From: Bacillus_P idriensis_A
GTDB taxonomy: Bacteria; Bacillota; Bacilli; Bacillales; Bacillaceae
Assembly: GCF_050483325.1 (NCBI RefSeq)
Contig: NZ_JBCMYF010000024.1
Location: 1-64,000, forward strand
Length of the DNA: 64,000 nt
Direction: 5' to 3'
The translations under genes were made by a program, and so were the position numbers. The notes beneath the pieces are model-generated. The model was not told the DNA's origin, searched no databases, and saw nothing but the letters and a program-made list of their open reading frames with translations. Of the stretch, positions 1 through 8,421 are shown in pieces; positions within the stretch are counted from its first letter, which is position 1, and every line of letters begins with the position of its first letter.

Positions 1-40
1 GTTCTGGCCGAGGGGCTAGGAGGTGGAGCTGGACACTGTG
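1..40 (+). repeat. Right-arm fragment of the dispersed hairpin repeat, cut by the window edge
   Basis: It begins with GTTCTGGCCGAGG and ends in a GGAGCTGGACA-like tail. These are the conserved right-arm words also seen near 38062, 51279, 51401 and 54970. The left arm, if present, lies outside the window. The AGGAGG inside it is 19 bases from the next ATG, too far to act as a ribosome binding site. Confidence 0.7.
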
Positions 41-88
41 TAAATGCTGAACCGACTGTTCAAATCCGGGAGTCAATACCGAATTAAT

Positions 89-201
89 GGGGTTTCCAAT
101 TTAATTGAAGGGGTATTGGAATTAATTCATGGGGTTTCCAATTTAATTGGAGGGGTTTTGGAATTAATTCATGGGGTTTCCGAATTAATTGGAGGAATTT
201 G
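89..201 (+). repeat. Tandem array of alternating 21-bp units (42-bp period)
   Basis: The unit GGGGTTTCCAATTTAATTG plus two bases alternates with GGGGTATTGGAATTAATTC plus two bases. There are two full 42-bp periods (89-130 and 131-172) and a partial third. Because 21 is a multiple of three, the + strand reads as seven-residue repeats (GVSNLIE, GVLELIH, GVSNLIG, GVLELIH, GVSELIG) in an open frame at 44-232. That frame has no correctly spaced ribosome binding site. CCAATT and AATTGG blocks make each period partly self-complementary. The array lies between two fragments of the hairpin repeat. I read it as a repeat rather than a gene. Confidence 0.8.
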
Positions 202-275
202 TTCTGGCCGAGGAGTTGGGGGATGGTGTTAGACACAATGAAATGCAGAACCGACAGAAAAGGCGCTTTTTAAAT
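198..275 (+). repeat. Second right-arm fragment of the hairpin repeat
   Basis: GTTCTGGCCGAGGAGTTGGG is followed by a degenerate tail and then by a piece matching the centre of the full copy at 51366 (CCGACAG, AAAGGCGCTTTTT). The order is scrambled relative to full copies, so this is a rearranged or decayed element. Confidence 0.6.
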
Positions 276-279
276 GTAA

Positions 280-304
280 AAACCGCTGACCAAAGTCAGC
301 GGTC
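280..304 (-). terminator. Intrinsic terminator of ileS
   Basis: A perfect 9-bp stem (ACCGCTGAC / GTCAGCGGT) with a four-base loop is followed on the minus strand by TTTTTACATTT. It lies just past the ileS stop. Confidence 0.85.
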
Positions 305-312
305 CCCAGCAA

Positions 313-3084
313 TTATGCAGTTGTATAATTTTCATCCACAATGGCTGCACAGCGGCTGCACAGGGTTTTATGGTTTTCGCTGCTGCCAACATCCGTTGTA
401 ACAACCCAGCAACGTTCACATGTTTCACCTTCGGCCGGTTTAACGGCAATTTTCACATGATCAAATACATGAGCATCACTTGGCGCTGCATCATAGTCAC
501 CAGCCAGTGTAAAGCCTGATACGATAAACAGCTGCTTGAGGTTTTCTTCTACTGAATCAAGCAATTGCTTCGTTTCAGCATCAACATAAAGCTCAATGCT
601 TGCTGTTAATGACTTGCCGATTACTTTTTCGTTTCTTGCCACTTCAAGAGCCTTCAGCACATCATCGCGAAGTTCCATGAAAGCATCCCATTTTTCTTCT
701 AATGCATCTGCATTATCAAGTGTTTTCACTTCAGGCATATCCACAAGCTGAACACTTTCTTCGGTTACAGAATCTATATGTGCCCAAACTTCATCAGCTG
801 TATGTGGAAGGATTGGCGTTACTAACTTCACTAAAGAAAGAAGGGTTTCATGCAAGACGGTTTGAATCGCACGGCGCTCTTTATTGTCTGGCGCTTCGAT
901 GTACAGAACATCTTTTGCGAAATCAAGATAAAATGAGCTGAGTTCAATCGTACAGAAATTATGAACCGCATGGAAAATCGCTGCAAATTCATACTCTTCA
1001 TAAGATTTTTTCACTCTATCTGTTAATTTATTCAGCTTTACAAGCATGTAACGATCTACATCGCGCAGTTCGTCATAAGATAGAGCATCTTTTGCCGGAT
1101 TAAAATCAGCAAGGTTTCCAAGAAGGAAACGGAACGTGTTGCGGATTTTTCTGTATACTTCAGCAACCTGCTTTAAGATATTATCAGAAACTCTTACGTC
1201 TGCCTGATAGTCAACAGATGCTACCCATAGGCGAAGGATGTCTCCTCCAAGCTGATTCATGACTTTTGAAGGCAGAACGACGTTTCCTAATGATTTACTC
1301 ATTTTTCGCCCTTCCCCGTCAAGAGCAAAACCATGGCTCAGTACACCTTTATAAGGAGCTTTCCCCGTTACAGCAACTGCTGTTGATAAGGAAGAGTTAA
1401 ACCAGCCGCGATATTGATCAGATCCTTCTAAATAAAGATCAGCCGGACGCTGCAGGTCATCTCTTTCCAATAAAACAGCCTGATGGGATGAACCTGAATC
1501 AAACCATACATCCATAATGTCCTGTTCTTTCGTGAACAATCCATTTGGGCTGCCTGGATGAGTAAATCCTTCAGGAAGTAAATCTTTTGTTTCACGTTCA
1601 AACCAGATATTTGAACCATGTTCACGGAACAAGTCTGAAACATGATTGATTGTTTCATCTGTGATGATTGGTTCACCGTTCTCAGCATAAAATACTGGAA
1701 TTGGAACGCCCCATGCACGCTGTCTGGAAATACACCAGTCGCCGCGGTCGCGGACCATGTTGAATAATCTTGTTTCTCCCCATGCAGGAACCCATTTTGT
1801 TTCCTTGACTGCCGATAGCAGCTCTTCACGGAAATCTTTAATGGATGCAAACCATTGAGCTGTTGCTCTGAAAATCGTCGGTTTTTTTGTTCTCCAGTCA
1901 TGCGGGTATGAGTGAGTAATAAATGAAAGCTTCAGCAATGCACCTGCTTCATCAAGCTGTTCTGTAATTGGTTTATTTGCTGCATCATAAAACATGCCTT
2001 CAAAGCCAGGTGCTTCATTTGTCATATGGCCTTTTTCATCAACAGGGCATAAAACGCCAAGTCCATATTTTTGACCGACAATAAAGTCATCTTCCCCGTG
2101 TCCGGGAGCCGTGTGTACACATCCGGTACCAGCTTCTGTTGTTACATGCTCGCCAAGAACAACAAGCGATTCGCGGTCATATAAAGGATGTTTCGCAACC
2201 GCTTTTTCAAGCTGTGCACCTTTAAGTGTTTTTGAAACCGAATAAGTTTCCCATTCAAGTTCTTTAGCAACAGCTTCTAAAAGAGCAGATGCAACGATGA
2301 AAGAATCATCATTTACAGATACCACACTGTATTCCAAGTCAGGATGAACGGCAATTCCAAGGTTGGCAGGAATCGTCCAAGGTGTTGTCGTCCAAATAAC
2401 AATTTTTTCTCCGCCGTTTAATACATCATTTCCTTTGGTAACGGTAAACGCTACATAAATAGAAGCAGATCGTTTATCATAGTATTCAATTTCTGCTTCT
2501 GCTAAAGCAGATTCACTTGACGGAGACCAATAAACAGGTTTTAACCCTTTGTAGATATAGCCTTTTTTCGCCATTTCACCAAATACTTTAATTTGCTGTG
2601 CTTCATATTCAGGGTTTAATGTCACATATGGATTTTCCCAGTCTCCCCGAACGCCAAGGCGCTTGAATTGTTCACGCTGGTTATTGATCTGCTCCCATGC
2701 GTAATCAGCGCAAAGCTTGCGGAACTCAGCGACACTCAGTTCTTTCCGGTTCACTTTTTTGTTTTTAGTTAAAGCTGTTTCAATCGGAAGACCGTGTGTA
2801 TCCCAGCCTGGCACGTATGGTGCATTGTAGCCCGTCATCGACTTGTAGCGGACGATAAAATCTTTCAGCACTTTGTTAAGTGCATGCCCCATATGAATAT
2901 CGCCATTTGCGTAAGGAGGACCATCATGCAAGATGAACATTGGACGATCCTTCGTGCGCTCTTGAACTTTTTGATAAATATTCATTTCTTCCCATTTTTC
3001 CTGCATTTGAGGCTCGCGGTTCGGCAAGTTTCCGCGCATCGGGAATTCAGTTTTTGGCATTAGCAGTGTATCTTTGTACTCCAT
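313..3084 (-). CDS. ileS: Isoleucyl-tRNA synthetase
   Basis: This class I synthetase charges tRNA-Ile and edits valine in the cytosol. The product is 923 residues, normal for the bacterial type. Visible landmarks are the HIGH-type motif (DGPPYANGDIHMGHA, about residues 54-68), the KMSKS loop in the second half, and a C-terminal zinc site (CERCW and CSRC pairs). I chose the ATG at 3084 because GGAGG lies 7 bases upstream. The longer frame from 3102 would put that ribosome binding site inside the gene. It is expressed from its own promoter through an Ile T-box, downstream of divIVA as in B. subtilis. Confidence 0.98.
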   Translation of the reverse strand: MEYKDTLLMPKTEFPMRGNLPNREPQMQEKWEEMNIYQKVQERTKDRPMFILHDGPPYANGDIHMGHALNKVLKDFIVRYKSMTGYNAPYVPGWDTHGLPIETALTKNKKVNRKELSVAEFRKLCADYAWEQINNQREQFKRLGVRGDWENPYVTLNPEYEAQQIKVFGEMAKKGYIYKGLKPVYWSPSSESALAEAEIEYYDKRSASIYVAFTVTKGNDVLNGGEKIVIWTTTPWTIPANLGIAVHPDLEYSVVSVNDDSFIVASALLEAVAKELEWETYSVSKTLKGAQLEKAVAKHPLYDRESLVVLGEHVTTEAGTGCVHTAPGHGEDDFIVGQKYGLGVLCPVDEKGHMTNEAPGFEGMFYDAANKPITEQLDEAGALLKLSFITHSYPHDWRTKKPTIFRATAQWFASIKDFREELLSAVKETKWVPAWGETRLFNMVRDRGDWCISRQRAWGVPIPVFYAENGEPIITDETINHVSDLFREHGSNIWFERETKDLLPEGFTHPGSPNGLFTKEQDIMDVWFDSGSSHQAVLLERDDLQRPADLYLEGSDQYRGWFNSSLSTAVAVTGKAPYKGVLSHGFALDGEGRKMSKSLGNVVLPSKVMNQLGGDILRLWVASVDYQADVRVSDNILKQVAEVYRKIRNTFRFLLGNLADFNPAKDALSYDELRDVDRYMLVKLNKLTDRVKKSYEEYEFAAIFHAVHNFCTIELSSFYLDFAKDVLYIEAPDNKERRAIQTVLHETLLSLVKLVTPILPHTADEVWAHIDSVTEESVQLVDMPEVKTLDNADALEEKWDAFMELRDDVLKALEVARNEKVIGKSLTASIELYVDAETKQLLDSVEENLKQLFIVSGFTLAGDYDAAPSDAHVFDHVKIAVKPAEGETCERCWVVTTDVGSSENHKTLCSRCAAIVDENYTTA

Positions 3085-3138
3085 GTGTATTCCTCCAAAC
3101 AATTTTTAAATAGGCTTTTAGACATTAAATCAGAAAAC

Positions 3139-3400
3139 ACAAAAAACCTTCTCATCCCATAAGGGACGAGAAGGTTTTCTCGCGGTACCACCCTTTTAGA
3201 TAACCGGCGTACAGGTTATCCTCTCGACATTCGTAACGTGAATAACGCGTCTTTGCTTACTTTTTATCTTGTTTCAGCAAAAAACTCAAGGGTGATTTTC
3301 ACACATTCTCCTTTGCCGGGCTTTCACCAGTTCCGGCTCGCTTAAAAAGGATAAAATGAGCTACTCTCCCTCTCATCGTTTCAATTTATGATAATTGTAG
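3139..3400 (-). promoter_or_regulatory. T-box riboswitch of ileS (AUC specifier)
   Basis: On the minus strand the leader carries a GAGAGTAG stem I element and a CTGGTGAAAGCCCGG stem. Then comes AAAATCACCCTTGAG with the Ile codon AUC at 3294-3296 as the likely specifier. The canonical T-box sequence AGGGTGGTACCGCG is at 3181-3194. The terminator hairpin (AACCTTCTC / GAGAAGGTT, 3145-3176) and U-run end the leader. By T-box rules, uncharged tRNA-Ile stabilises the antiterminator and permits ileS transcription. Confidence 0.95.
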
Positions 3401-3410
3401 TAGTGATCGT

Positions 3411-3440
3411 ATTATATGTGAAACTATGTACGCAAGTCAA
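3411..3440 (-). promoter_or_regulatory. Sigma-A promoter of the ileS leader
   Basis: TTGACT (3435-3440) and TATAAT (3411-3416) are separated by 18 bp on the minus strand, just upstream of the T-box leader. The -35 hexamer starts three bases after the divIVA stop codon. Confidence 0.8.
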
Positions 3441-3442
3441 GA

Positions 3443-3949
3443 TTACACTTTAGATTCTTCGCGTTCTTCGTAAAGTGCTTCTACTTCATACTCTAATAAA
3501 TGATCCCAGTCGTCATTTTTAAGGAGATCAAGCTGTGCTTCAATCAGCATTTGGAACCTGGTGCGGAAAACTTTTGACTGCTTTTTGAGTTCTTCAATTT
3601 CAACTGCGATTTTTCTTGATTTAGAAAGCGATTCATTAATAATGCGGTCTGCGTTCTTTTCAGCTTCTTTTACGATTAATTTCGCTTCTTTTTGAGCGTG
3701 GCGGCGAACCTCTTCAGCTGCTTCTTGAGCAACTAGAATCGATTTGTTGAGTGTTTCTTCAATGTTTGCAAAATGACCCAGCTTCTCGGTTAAGTCCCCT
3801 ACTTTTGTTTCAAGTTCTTTTCGTTCGCGAATCGCCATTTCGTAATCTTTTATAACTTGATCAAGGAATTCGTTCACTTCATCTTCATCATAGCCGCGGA
3901 AGCCTTTGTTGAATTCTTTGTTATGAATATCTAACGGTGTTAAGGGCAC
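3443..3949 (-). CDS. divIVA: Cell division initiation and polarity protein DivIVA
   Basis: DivIVA is a coiled-coil scaffold that binds negatively curved membrane at septa and poles. There it positions the MinCD system and, in sporulation, helps anchor the chromosome. The N-terminal membrane-binding block (VPLTPLDIHNKEFNKGFRGY, then DEDEVNEFLDQV) is clear. The rest is long heptad-rich coiled coil with a Glu-rich tail. The product is 168 residues. I chose GTG at 3949 because GGAGG ends 8 bases upstream and family members start at this point. An in-frame ATG five codons earlier would overlap the ribosome binding site. It is the last gene of the ylm operon. Confidence 0.96.
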   Translation of the reverse strand: MPLTPLDIHNKEFNKGFRGYDEDEVNEFLDQVIKDYEMAIRERKELETKVGDLTEKLGHFANIEETLNKSILVAQEAAEEVRRHAQKEAKLIVKEAEKNADRIINESLSKSRKIAVEIEELKKQSKVFRTRFQMLIEAQLDLLKNDDWDHLLEYEVEALYEEREESKV

Positions 3950-4048
3950 TTGTGCCACCTCCATTATGTATTAAATGAAACGTTTCTTTTTAAACAGTAT
4001 AATTCATTATTAGACAGAAATGTCATAATTCCTGCTGAATCCATAAAA

Positions 4049-4819
4049 TTATTTTTGTTTTCCTATGGTCAGTTTCCATTTATCCTTCTTAGTTCTTCCA
4101 TCAATCGACAAAAGCCTGGATCTCCCAAACCCTCTGACAGAAAGGGTGTCTCCCGCGCGGCATTCAAATGACGTCTGCTCAATCACTTTCCAGTTTACTT
4201 TTACTTGTCCGTTTTGAATGAGCATGCCGATTTTTTGTCTGGATACATTATAAATAGAAGCTGCAACAGCATCCAGTCTTAATGAGCTGACAGTTGCAGA
4301 CAGTTCCTGGATTTCTTCAGCATGCTGAATTCTATCACACCAGTCAAGTTTGCGCAGTGAAACCTTGGCTCTGCCGATTTCGGTTACATTCATTAAAATA
4401 AAATCCTCAACCTCACCAGCTGCCACAAGCTGAATCCTTTCTCCAAAGAACAAAAGATCTCCAAATTTAGACCGCTTCAGTCCAAGAGACATAAGTGATC
4501 CCAGGATATGGCGATGCTCGAGAGAAATAAATTTAACCGGATATTGAATTTCAATCAGGGATAACTGAAAATCTTCCAAGGAAGGTGTAAAGTAATCCGG
4601 GTAGAGGAGAGCTCGCTTTCTCTCCATGTCATCTCCTGAGAACATGACGTTTACTTCCCCGTTTGAACCGACTACTGCCTGTACCATTTCCTGCTCTCTC
4701 GGATCAAGAAAATCGGTCAGTTTAGGACTGTATTGATTCAGTACATTTTCTTTCCACTCCATCACCTGATCAATAAAGTGACGCTCTTCTTGTCTAAAAT
4801 GCTGATAAACATGGTTCAC
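4049..4819 (-). CDS. ylmH: S4-domain RNA-binding protein YlmH
   Basis: This is a YlmH family protein, 256 residues, with a C-terminal S4 RNA-binding domain (from about residue 180: LRLDAVAASIYNVSRQK). Homologues bind stalled 50S subunits carrying peptidyl-tRNA and act in ribosome-associated quality control; that function is family knowledge. The YQHF near the N terminus aligns with the family start when GTG at 4819 is used, and GGAG lies 9 bases upstream. A TTG at 4834 is the alternative but overlaps that GGAG. It sits between ylmG and divIVA as in other Bacillus. Confidence 0.93.
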   Translation of the reverse strand: MNHVYQHFRQEERHFIDQVMEWKENVLNQYSPKLTDFLDPREQEMVQAVVGSNGEVNVMFSGDDMERKRALLYPDYFTPSLEDFQLSLIEIQYPVKFISLEHRHILGSLMSLGLKRSKFGDLLFFGERIQLVAAGEVEDFILMNVTEIGRAKVSLRKLDWCDRIQHAEEIQELSATVSSLRLDAVAASIYNVSRQKIGMLIQNGQVKVNWKVIEQTSFECRAGDTLSVRGFGRSRLLSIDGRTKKDKWKLTIGKQK

Positions 4820-4852
4820 TTCATACAGCTCCAAACCGTTCTAAATGAAAAC

Positions 4853-4872
4853 AGTGCCGCATAAACGGCACT
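4853..4872 (-). terminator. Hairpin between ylmG and ylmH
   Basis: AGTGCCG and CGGCACT form a 7-bp stem followed on the minus strand by GTTTTCATTT. It may be a weak terminator or a processing stem inside the ylm operon. Confidence 0.45.
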
Positions 4873-4884
4873 AGCAGGACAACT

Positions 4885-5148
4885 TTATCCAATCATGCTG
4901 AATATTGAATTCAGCCCGTATCCCGCAAATCGAAGTGCAAGAAGCGCGACGATCGGGGAAATATCAATCATTCCAAGAGGCGGAATGAATCTGCGGAATG
5001 GCTCCAGGTAAGGTTCAACGATTTTAGCTAATAATTGGCCAAAACCGCTTTCTCTTGCATTAGGGAACCAGGAAAGCAGAATATAAATAATAATCGCATA
5101 CGAATAAATCTGCAATAATGTAAATAATACATCAGCTACTATGCCCAT
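4885..5148 (-). CDS. ylmG: YggT-family membrane protein YlmG
   Basis: The product is 87 residues with two hydrophobic membrane spans (residues about 5-27 and 62-85). They flank the family's conserved central segment (WFPNARES, PYLEPFRRFIPPLG). YlmG/YggT proteins are linked to division and membrane organisation, but the biochemical role is not established. It lies six bases downstream of sepF and is surely cotranscribed. Confidence 0.93.
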   Translation of the reverse strand: MGIVADVLFTLLQIYSYAIIIYILLSWFPNARESGFGQLLAKIVEPYLEPFRRFIPPLGMIDISPIVALLALRFAGYGLNSIFSMIG

Positions 5149-5154
5149 CTAGAC

Positions 5155-5592
5155 TTACCACCTCTGATCTTCTTCAGTTACAATTTCAGATATCGATCCT
5201 GCCACATCCACATTATCAGGAGTGCAAAGAAAAATATTTGCCCCTATCTTTTGAATGTCTCCACCTATAGCGTACACAGTTCCGCTTAAAAAGTCTACAA
5301 TCCGCTTCGCCTGATCATGCTGAATCCGCTGCAGATTGACAACAACAGCTCTGCGGTTTTTAAGCTGATCGGCTACATCCTGAGCTTCAGCATAAACTCT
5401 GGGCTCACATAATACCACTTTAGATGATTTTTGAACACTTTGCAAACTTACAACATTCTGTTTTGCTTGCGGTTTGGCGGCAAACGGCTGCTCGTCTTCA
5501 TAGTCATCTTCCTGATAACGATCCTGCTCAACATACTCATACTCTTCTTCATCCAAGGCAAAAAAGCTTTTAAACTTATTTTTAATACTCAA
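5155..5592 (-). CDS. sepF: Cell division protein SepF
   Basis: SepF forms rings that bundle FtsZ filaments and anchors them to the membrane through an N-terminal amphipathic helix. The 145-residue protein shows that helix (MSIKNKFKSFFAL), an acidic Glu/Asp/Tyr-rich linker, and the C-terminal SepF domain. The domain includes VVLCEPRVYAEAQDVADQL and the RIVDFLSG/YAIGGDIQKIG core. It lies in the ylmD-ylmE-sepF-ylmG order typical of Gram-positives. Confidence 0.97.
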   Translation of the reverse strand: MSIKNKFKSFFALDEEEYEYVEQDRYQEDDYEDEQPFAAKPQAKQNVVSLQSVQKSSKVVLCEPRVYAEAQDVADQLKNRRAVVVNLQRIQHDQAKRIVDFLSGTVYAIGGDIQKIGANIFLCTPDNVDVAGSISEIVTEEDQRW

Positions 5593-5612
5593 CTTCTGAC
5601 ACCTCCGATTTC

Positions 5613-6281
5613 TTATCCTACCAGGGCAGAACCTATTCGTATGAAGGTTGCGCCTTCTTCAATTGCGATCTCGAAATCATTCGACATGCCCATAGAAAGC
5701 TCTTTGCACGGGGCATAAGGCAAGTGAAGCGCTCTTACTTCCTCGCTTAACTCCCTTAATCTGCGGAATGATTGCCTTAAAACAGCTGTATCGTCTGTAT
5801 GAGGGGCCATTGTCATTAATCCTGCCACATTTATGTACGGAAAGCTTTCAAGTTCTTTAACAAATGGCAAAACCTCATTTGAAGCCATACCATGCTTGGA
5901 TTCTTCCCCTGATGTATTTACCTGGATAAAGCAGTCTATTTTATTATCGGCACGTTTGCTGATTTCTTTTGCCAGTGAAAGTCTGTCAAGCGAATGAATA
6001 TAATCCGCTTTCCCGATGATATCTTTCACTTTTCTCGTTTGAAGTGTTCCGATAAAGTGCCATTTGGCCTCTGATCCAATTGCTGTATATTTTTCGTTAA
6101 GCCCTTCATTCCTGTTCTCTCCAAGATGACTGATCCCAGCACTCAACGCTTCTTTAGCACGATTAATATCCACATACTTTGTAACCGCAATGATTTGAAT
6201 TTCATTAGGATTGCGTCCTGTTTTCGAACATGTATTTTCAATTCTGGCATAAATTTCATTTAAGTTGTCTGCTACGCTCAT
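5613..6281 (-). CDS. ylmE: PLP-binding homeostasis protein YlmE (YggS/PROSC family)
   Basis: YlmE is a single-domain alanine-racemase-fold protein of 222 residues that binds pyridoxal phosphate without known catalysis. It helps keep vitamin B6 and amino-acid pools balanced. The PLP-lysine motif (IIAVTKYVDINRAKEAL, about residue 36) is present. So are GENRNEGLNEK, HFIGTLQTRK and the C-terminal MGMSNDFEIAIEEGATFIR signature. Its start overlaps the ylmD stop by four bases (ATGA), showing tight coupling. Confidence 0.96.
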   Translation of the reverse strand: MSVADNLNEIYARIENTCSKTGRNPNEIQIIAVTKYVDINRAKEALSAGISHLGENRNEGLNEKYTAIGSEAKWHFIGTLQTRKVKDIIGKADYIHSLDRLSLAKEISKRADNKIDCFIQVNTSGEESKHGMASNEVLPFVKELESFPYINVAGLMTMAPHTDDTAVLRQSFRRLRELSEEVRALHLPYAPCKELSMGMSNDFEIAIEEGATFIRIGSALVG

Positions 6282-7117
6282 AGCTGCTTGTGCCTCCTCG
6301 TCAAACCGATAAAACCGAACATTCTCCCAGTCGATCCCGCGTCTTTGCGATGTGAAAAAAACATGGAAGATTCACAGCTTGTACAGAAAGAACTCGTCAA
6401 TATCCGGTCTTCTTTTACACCTGCATTGATCAGCAATTGTTTGTTCAGCTGCTTTAAATCAAGTGAGTACTGTCCTTCAGATACTTTTTGATATGGCAGA
6501 GGATCCGTATTCGGGATAACTTGATTGACCCGGTCAATGACGTAATCGTCAACTACATAGCAGCAGGCTCCGATTGATGGTCCAATCATGGCATAGATTG
6601 AGTTTACATCAGCTTCTTCGTCCTTTATCCATGTTTGGATCATTTTTCCGCCTATGTCTTTGACAGTGCCCTTCCAGCCGGCATGTGCCGTTCCAATCAG
6701 CTTTTTATCATGTTCATAAAAATACAATGGAACACAGTCAGCATAGCATAGTGCAAGCATCAAATTTTCTTCTTTTGTATAGAGTCCGTCTGTTCCAGGA
6801 ATTGCTGAATGATAATCGAGTATTCCTTTCCCTCTATCGGATTGCGCTGCTTTATGAATGCCGCAGTCATGAATCTGATCTGCACAAACCCAATTTTCAA
6901 GGGGCATATTTAATTCTTCTGCCAGCCGTTTTCGATTTAAAACGACATGTTCAGGCTTGTCTTTTACATGAAGGCCAAGATTCAGCGAATGAAAATCCCC
7001 GCTGCTTATGCCTCCGTTTTTTGTAGTAAAACCGACAATCAGCTCATCATTTAATTTTTCCCAGACCGGGCTGTTCAAATGGGTTTCATGCTGCAGTTGA
7101 AACGGCTGCTGAGTCAT
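6278..7117 (-). CDS. pgeF: Polyphenol oxidase / purine nucleoside phosphorylase family protein YlmD
   Basis: YlmD is a DUF152/YfiH (laccase-domain) protein. Family members act as purine nucleoside phosphorylases, and E. coli PgeF edits peptidoglycan precursors carrying L-Ser. The zinc ligand pattern is visible: NLGLHVKD, CYADCVPLYF, GTAHAGWKG and IGPSIGACCY. I prefer ATG at 7117 (MTQQPFQLQ), which gives 279 residues, with AAGGA about 11 bases upstream. A longer reading to 7168 is possible. The gene symbol is by family. The exact substrate in this organism is inferred. Confidence 0.9.
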   Translation of the reverse strand: MTQQPFQLQHETHLNSPVWEKLNDELIVGFTTKNGGISSGDFHSLNLGLHVKDKPEHVVLNRKRLAEELNMPLENWVCADQIHDCGIHKAAQSDRGKGILDYHSAIPGTDGLYTKEENLMLALCYADCVPLYFYEHDKKLIGTAHAGWKGTVKDIGGKMIQTWIKDEEADVNSIYAMIGPSIGACCYVVDDYVIDRVNQVIPNTDPLPYQKVSEGQYSLDLKQLNKQLLINAGVKEDRILTSSFCTSCESSMFFSHRKDAGSTGRMFGFIGLTRRHKQL

Positions 7118-7211
7118 AAAATGTTCATTCCTTTTGTTTACAGATTGCTGCATGTTTTTGATATACACGACTATATTTTACCACATCTTTCCCATTCCGA
7201 CAGAAAGATTG

Positions 7212-7475
7212 TTAAATTAATTCGTTATTTTGGTCTATCTCCCTATTTACACGCACTAAAATAACATCTTCTCCGATTTTCACGATATTTCTCCAGGGCA
7301 CGACCAGCTCTTCATCCTTCCCGAAAAAACCCAGCACTTTGCCAGTTCCGCTAATAATCACGGCCTGAATTTTACCAGTTGTCACATTTATATCAAAATC
7401 TGAAACAATCCCAAGCTTCTTGCCATCGGAAACATTGACAACATCTTTCGTCTGAAATTCAGATATATTCATCAC
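7212..7475 (-). CDS. ylmC: PRC-barrel sporulation protein of the YlmC/YmxH family
   Basis: The product is 87 residues with a PRC-barrel fold pattern (VNVSDGKKLGIVSDFDINVTTGKI, then VPWRNIVKIGEDVILVRV). YlmC/YmxH proteins accumulate during sporulation; their molecular role is unknown. The GTG at 7475 has GGGGG 8 bases upstream. ATG at 7472 is an equally plausible start. It is the first gene of the ylm operon, which leads to divIVA. Confidence 0.92.
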   Translation of the reverse strand: MMNISEFQTKDVVNVSDGKKLGIVSDFDINVTTGKIQAVIISGTGKVLGFFGKDEELVVPWRNIVKIGEDVILVRVNREIDQNNELI

Positions 7476-7501
7476 AGAAACCGCCCCCTGTTCTTATATT
7501 A

Positions 7502-7531
7502 ACTATATGATTGTACATCCTTAATCTATTC
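7502..7531 (-). promoter_or_regulatory. Candidate sigma-E-like promoter upstream of ylmC
   Basis: On the minus strand GAATAGA and CATATAGT are 15 bp apart, about 30 bases before the ylmC start. The -10 resembles the sigma-E consensus CATACAnT and the -35 is loose. The weight rests on position and the sporulation link of the family. Confidence 0.3.
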
Positions 7532-7580
7532 GAGCTTTTTACACAGGATTTTCTCAAAAATGGTGACTGCAGTACAGATA

Positions 7581-7607
7581 AAAAGGACTGTTCAGATGAA
7601 CAGTCCT
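7581..7607 (-). terminator. Intrinsic terminator of sigG
   Basis: An 11-bp perfect stem (AGGACTGTTCA / TGAACAGTCCT) is followed by TTTTATCTG on the minus strand. The stem begins within the sigG stop codon. Confidence 0.88.
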
Positions 7608-8385
7608 AATTTTGTATGTTCTTATTCATTTGTTTGATTGCAGCTTTCTCAAGTCTTGAAACCTGTGCCTGAGATATACCGATTTCTTCTGCTACTTCCA
7701 TTTGAGTTTTCCCTTGGAAGAACCGCTTTCTGAGGATCAGTTTTTCACGGTCATTCAGCCGTCTCATTCCTTCTTTTAAAGCGATTTCTTCTATCCAGTG
7801 AGAGTCTCGGTTTTTCTCATCGCTCAGCTGATCCATTACATATATCGGGTCGCCCCCGTCATTGTAAATCGGTTCAAACAGAGAAACGGGATCTTGTATA
7901 GCATCTAATGCGAAAACAATTTCTTCATGAGGAACTTCAAGCACCCTCGAGATCTCCTCAGCGGTAGGTTCCCTTGAGGTTTTGCTCATTAATTGTTCTC
8001 TGACCTGCAAAGCTTTGTAGGCAATATCGCGAAGAGATCTTGATACGCGGATTGGGTTATTGTCCCGCAAATATCGTCTGATCTCCCCAATTATCATCGG
8101 TACAGCATAAGTTGAAAATTTTACATTTTGGCCAAGATCGAAATTATCAATTGATTTCATAAGTCCAATGCAGCCTACTTGAAACAGGTCATCAACAAAC
8201 TCTCCCCGATTGTTAAAACGCTGAATGACGCTTAACACCAGGCGTAAATTGCCGTTTACCAGCTTTTCTCTGGCAGATAGTTCACCGCTTTGCATTTGCC
8301 TGAACAAAATTCTCATTTCCTCATTTTTTAGGACTGGAAGTTTGGAAGTATCTACTCCGCAAATTTCAACTTTATTTCTTGCCAC
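7606..8385 (-). CDS. sigG: RNA polymerase sporulation sigma factor SigG (forespore late)
   Basis: Sigma-G directs late forespore transcription after engulfment. The 259-residue product is almost identical to the B. subtilis protein over regions 2-4. Visible parts are RNKVEICGVDTSKLPVLKNE at the start, the core-binding DLFQVGCIGLMKSIDNFD (region 2), and the helix-turn-helix EVAEEIGISQAQVSRLEK (region 4.2). I chose GTG at 8385, which GGAGGG precedes at ideal spacing and which matches the family start. The frame open to 8460 is only upstream read-through. It lies directly downstream of sigE, as in B. subtilis. Confidence 0.98.
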   Translation of the reverse strand: MARNKVEICGVDTSKLPVLKNEEMRILFRQMQSGELSAREKLVNGNLRLVLSVIQRFNNRGEFVDDLFQVGCIGLMKSIDNFDLGQNVKFSTYAVPMIIGEIRRYLRDNNPIRVSRSLRDIAYKALQVREQLMSKTSREPTAEEISRVLEVPHEEIVFALDAIQDPVSLFEPIYNDGGDPIYVMDQLSDEKNRDSHWIEEIALKEGMRRLNDREKLILRKRFFQGKTQMEVAEEIGISQAQVSRLEKAAIKQMNKNIQN

Positions 8386-8421
8386 ATCTTTCCCTCCTAA
8401 CAGGAGCTGCTGTACAGAGTT

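Noticed and set aside
44..232. 62-residue + strand ORF of GVSNLIE/GVLELIH repeats
   Set aside because: The only AGGAGG is 19 bases from the ATG, the frame is produced by a 21-bp DNA repeat, and the C terminus runs into the dispersed element. Kept as a repeat, not a gene.
1428..1901. 157-residue minus-strand ORF inside ileS
   Set aside because: Alternative frame of ileS; no ribosome binding site.
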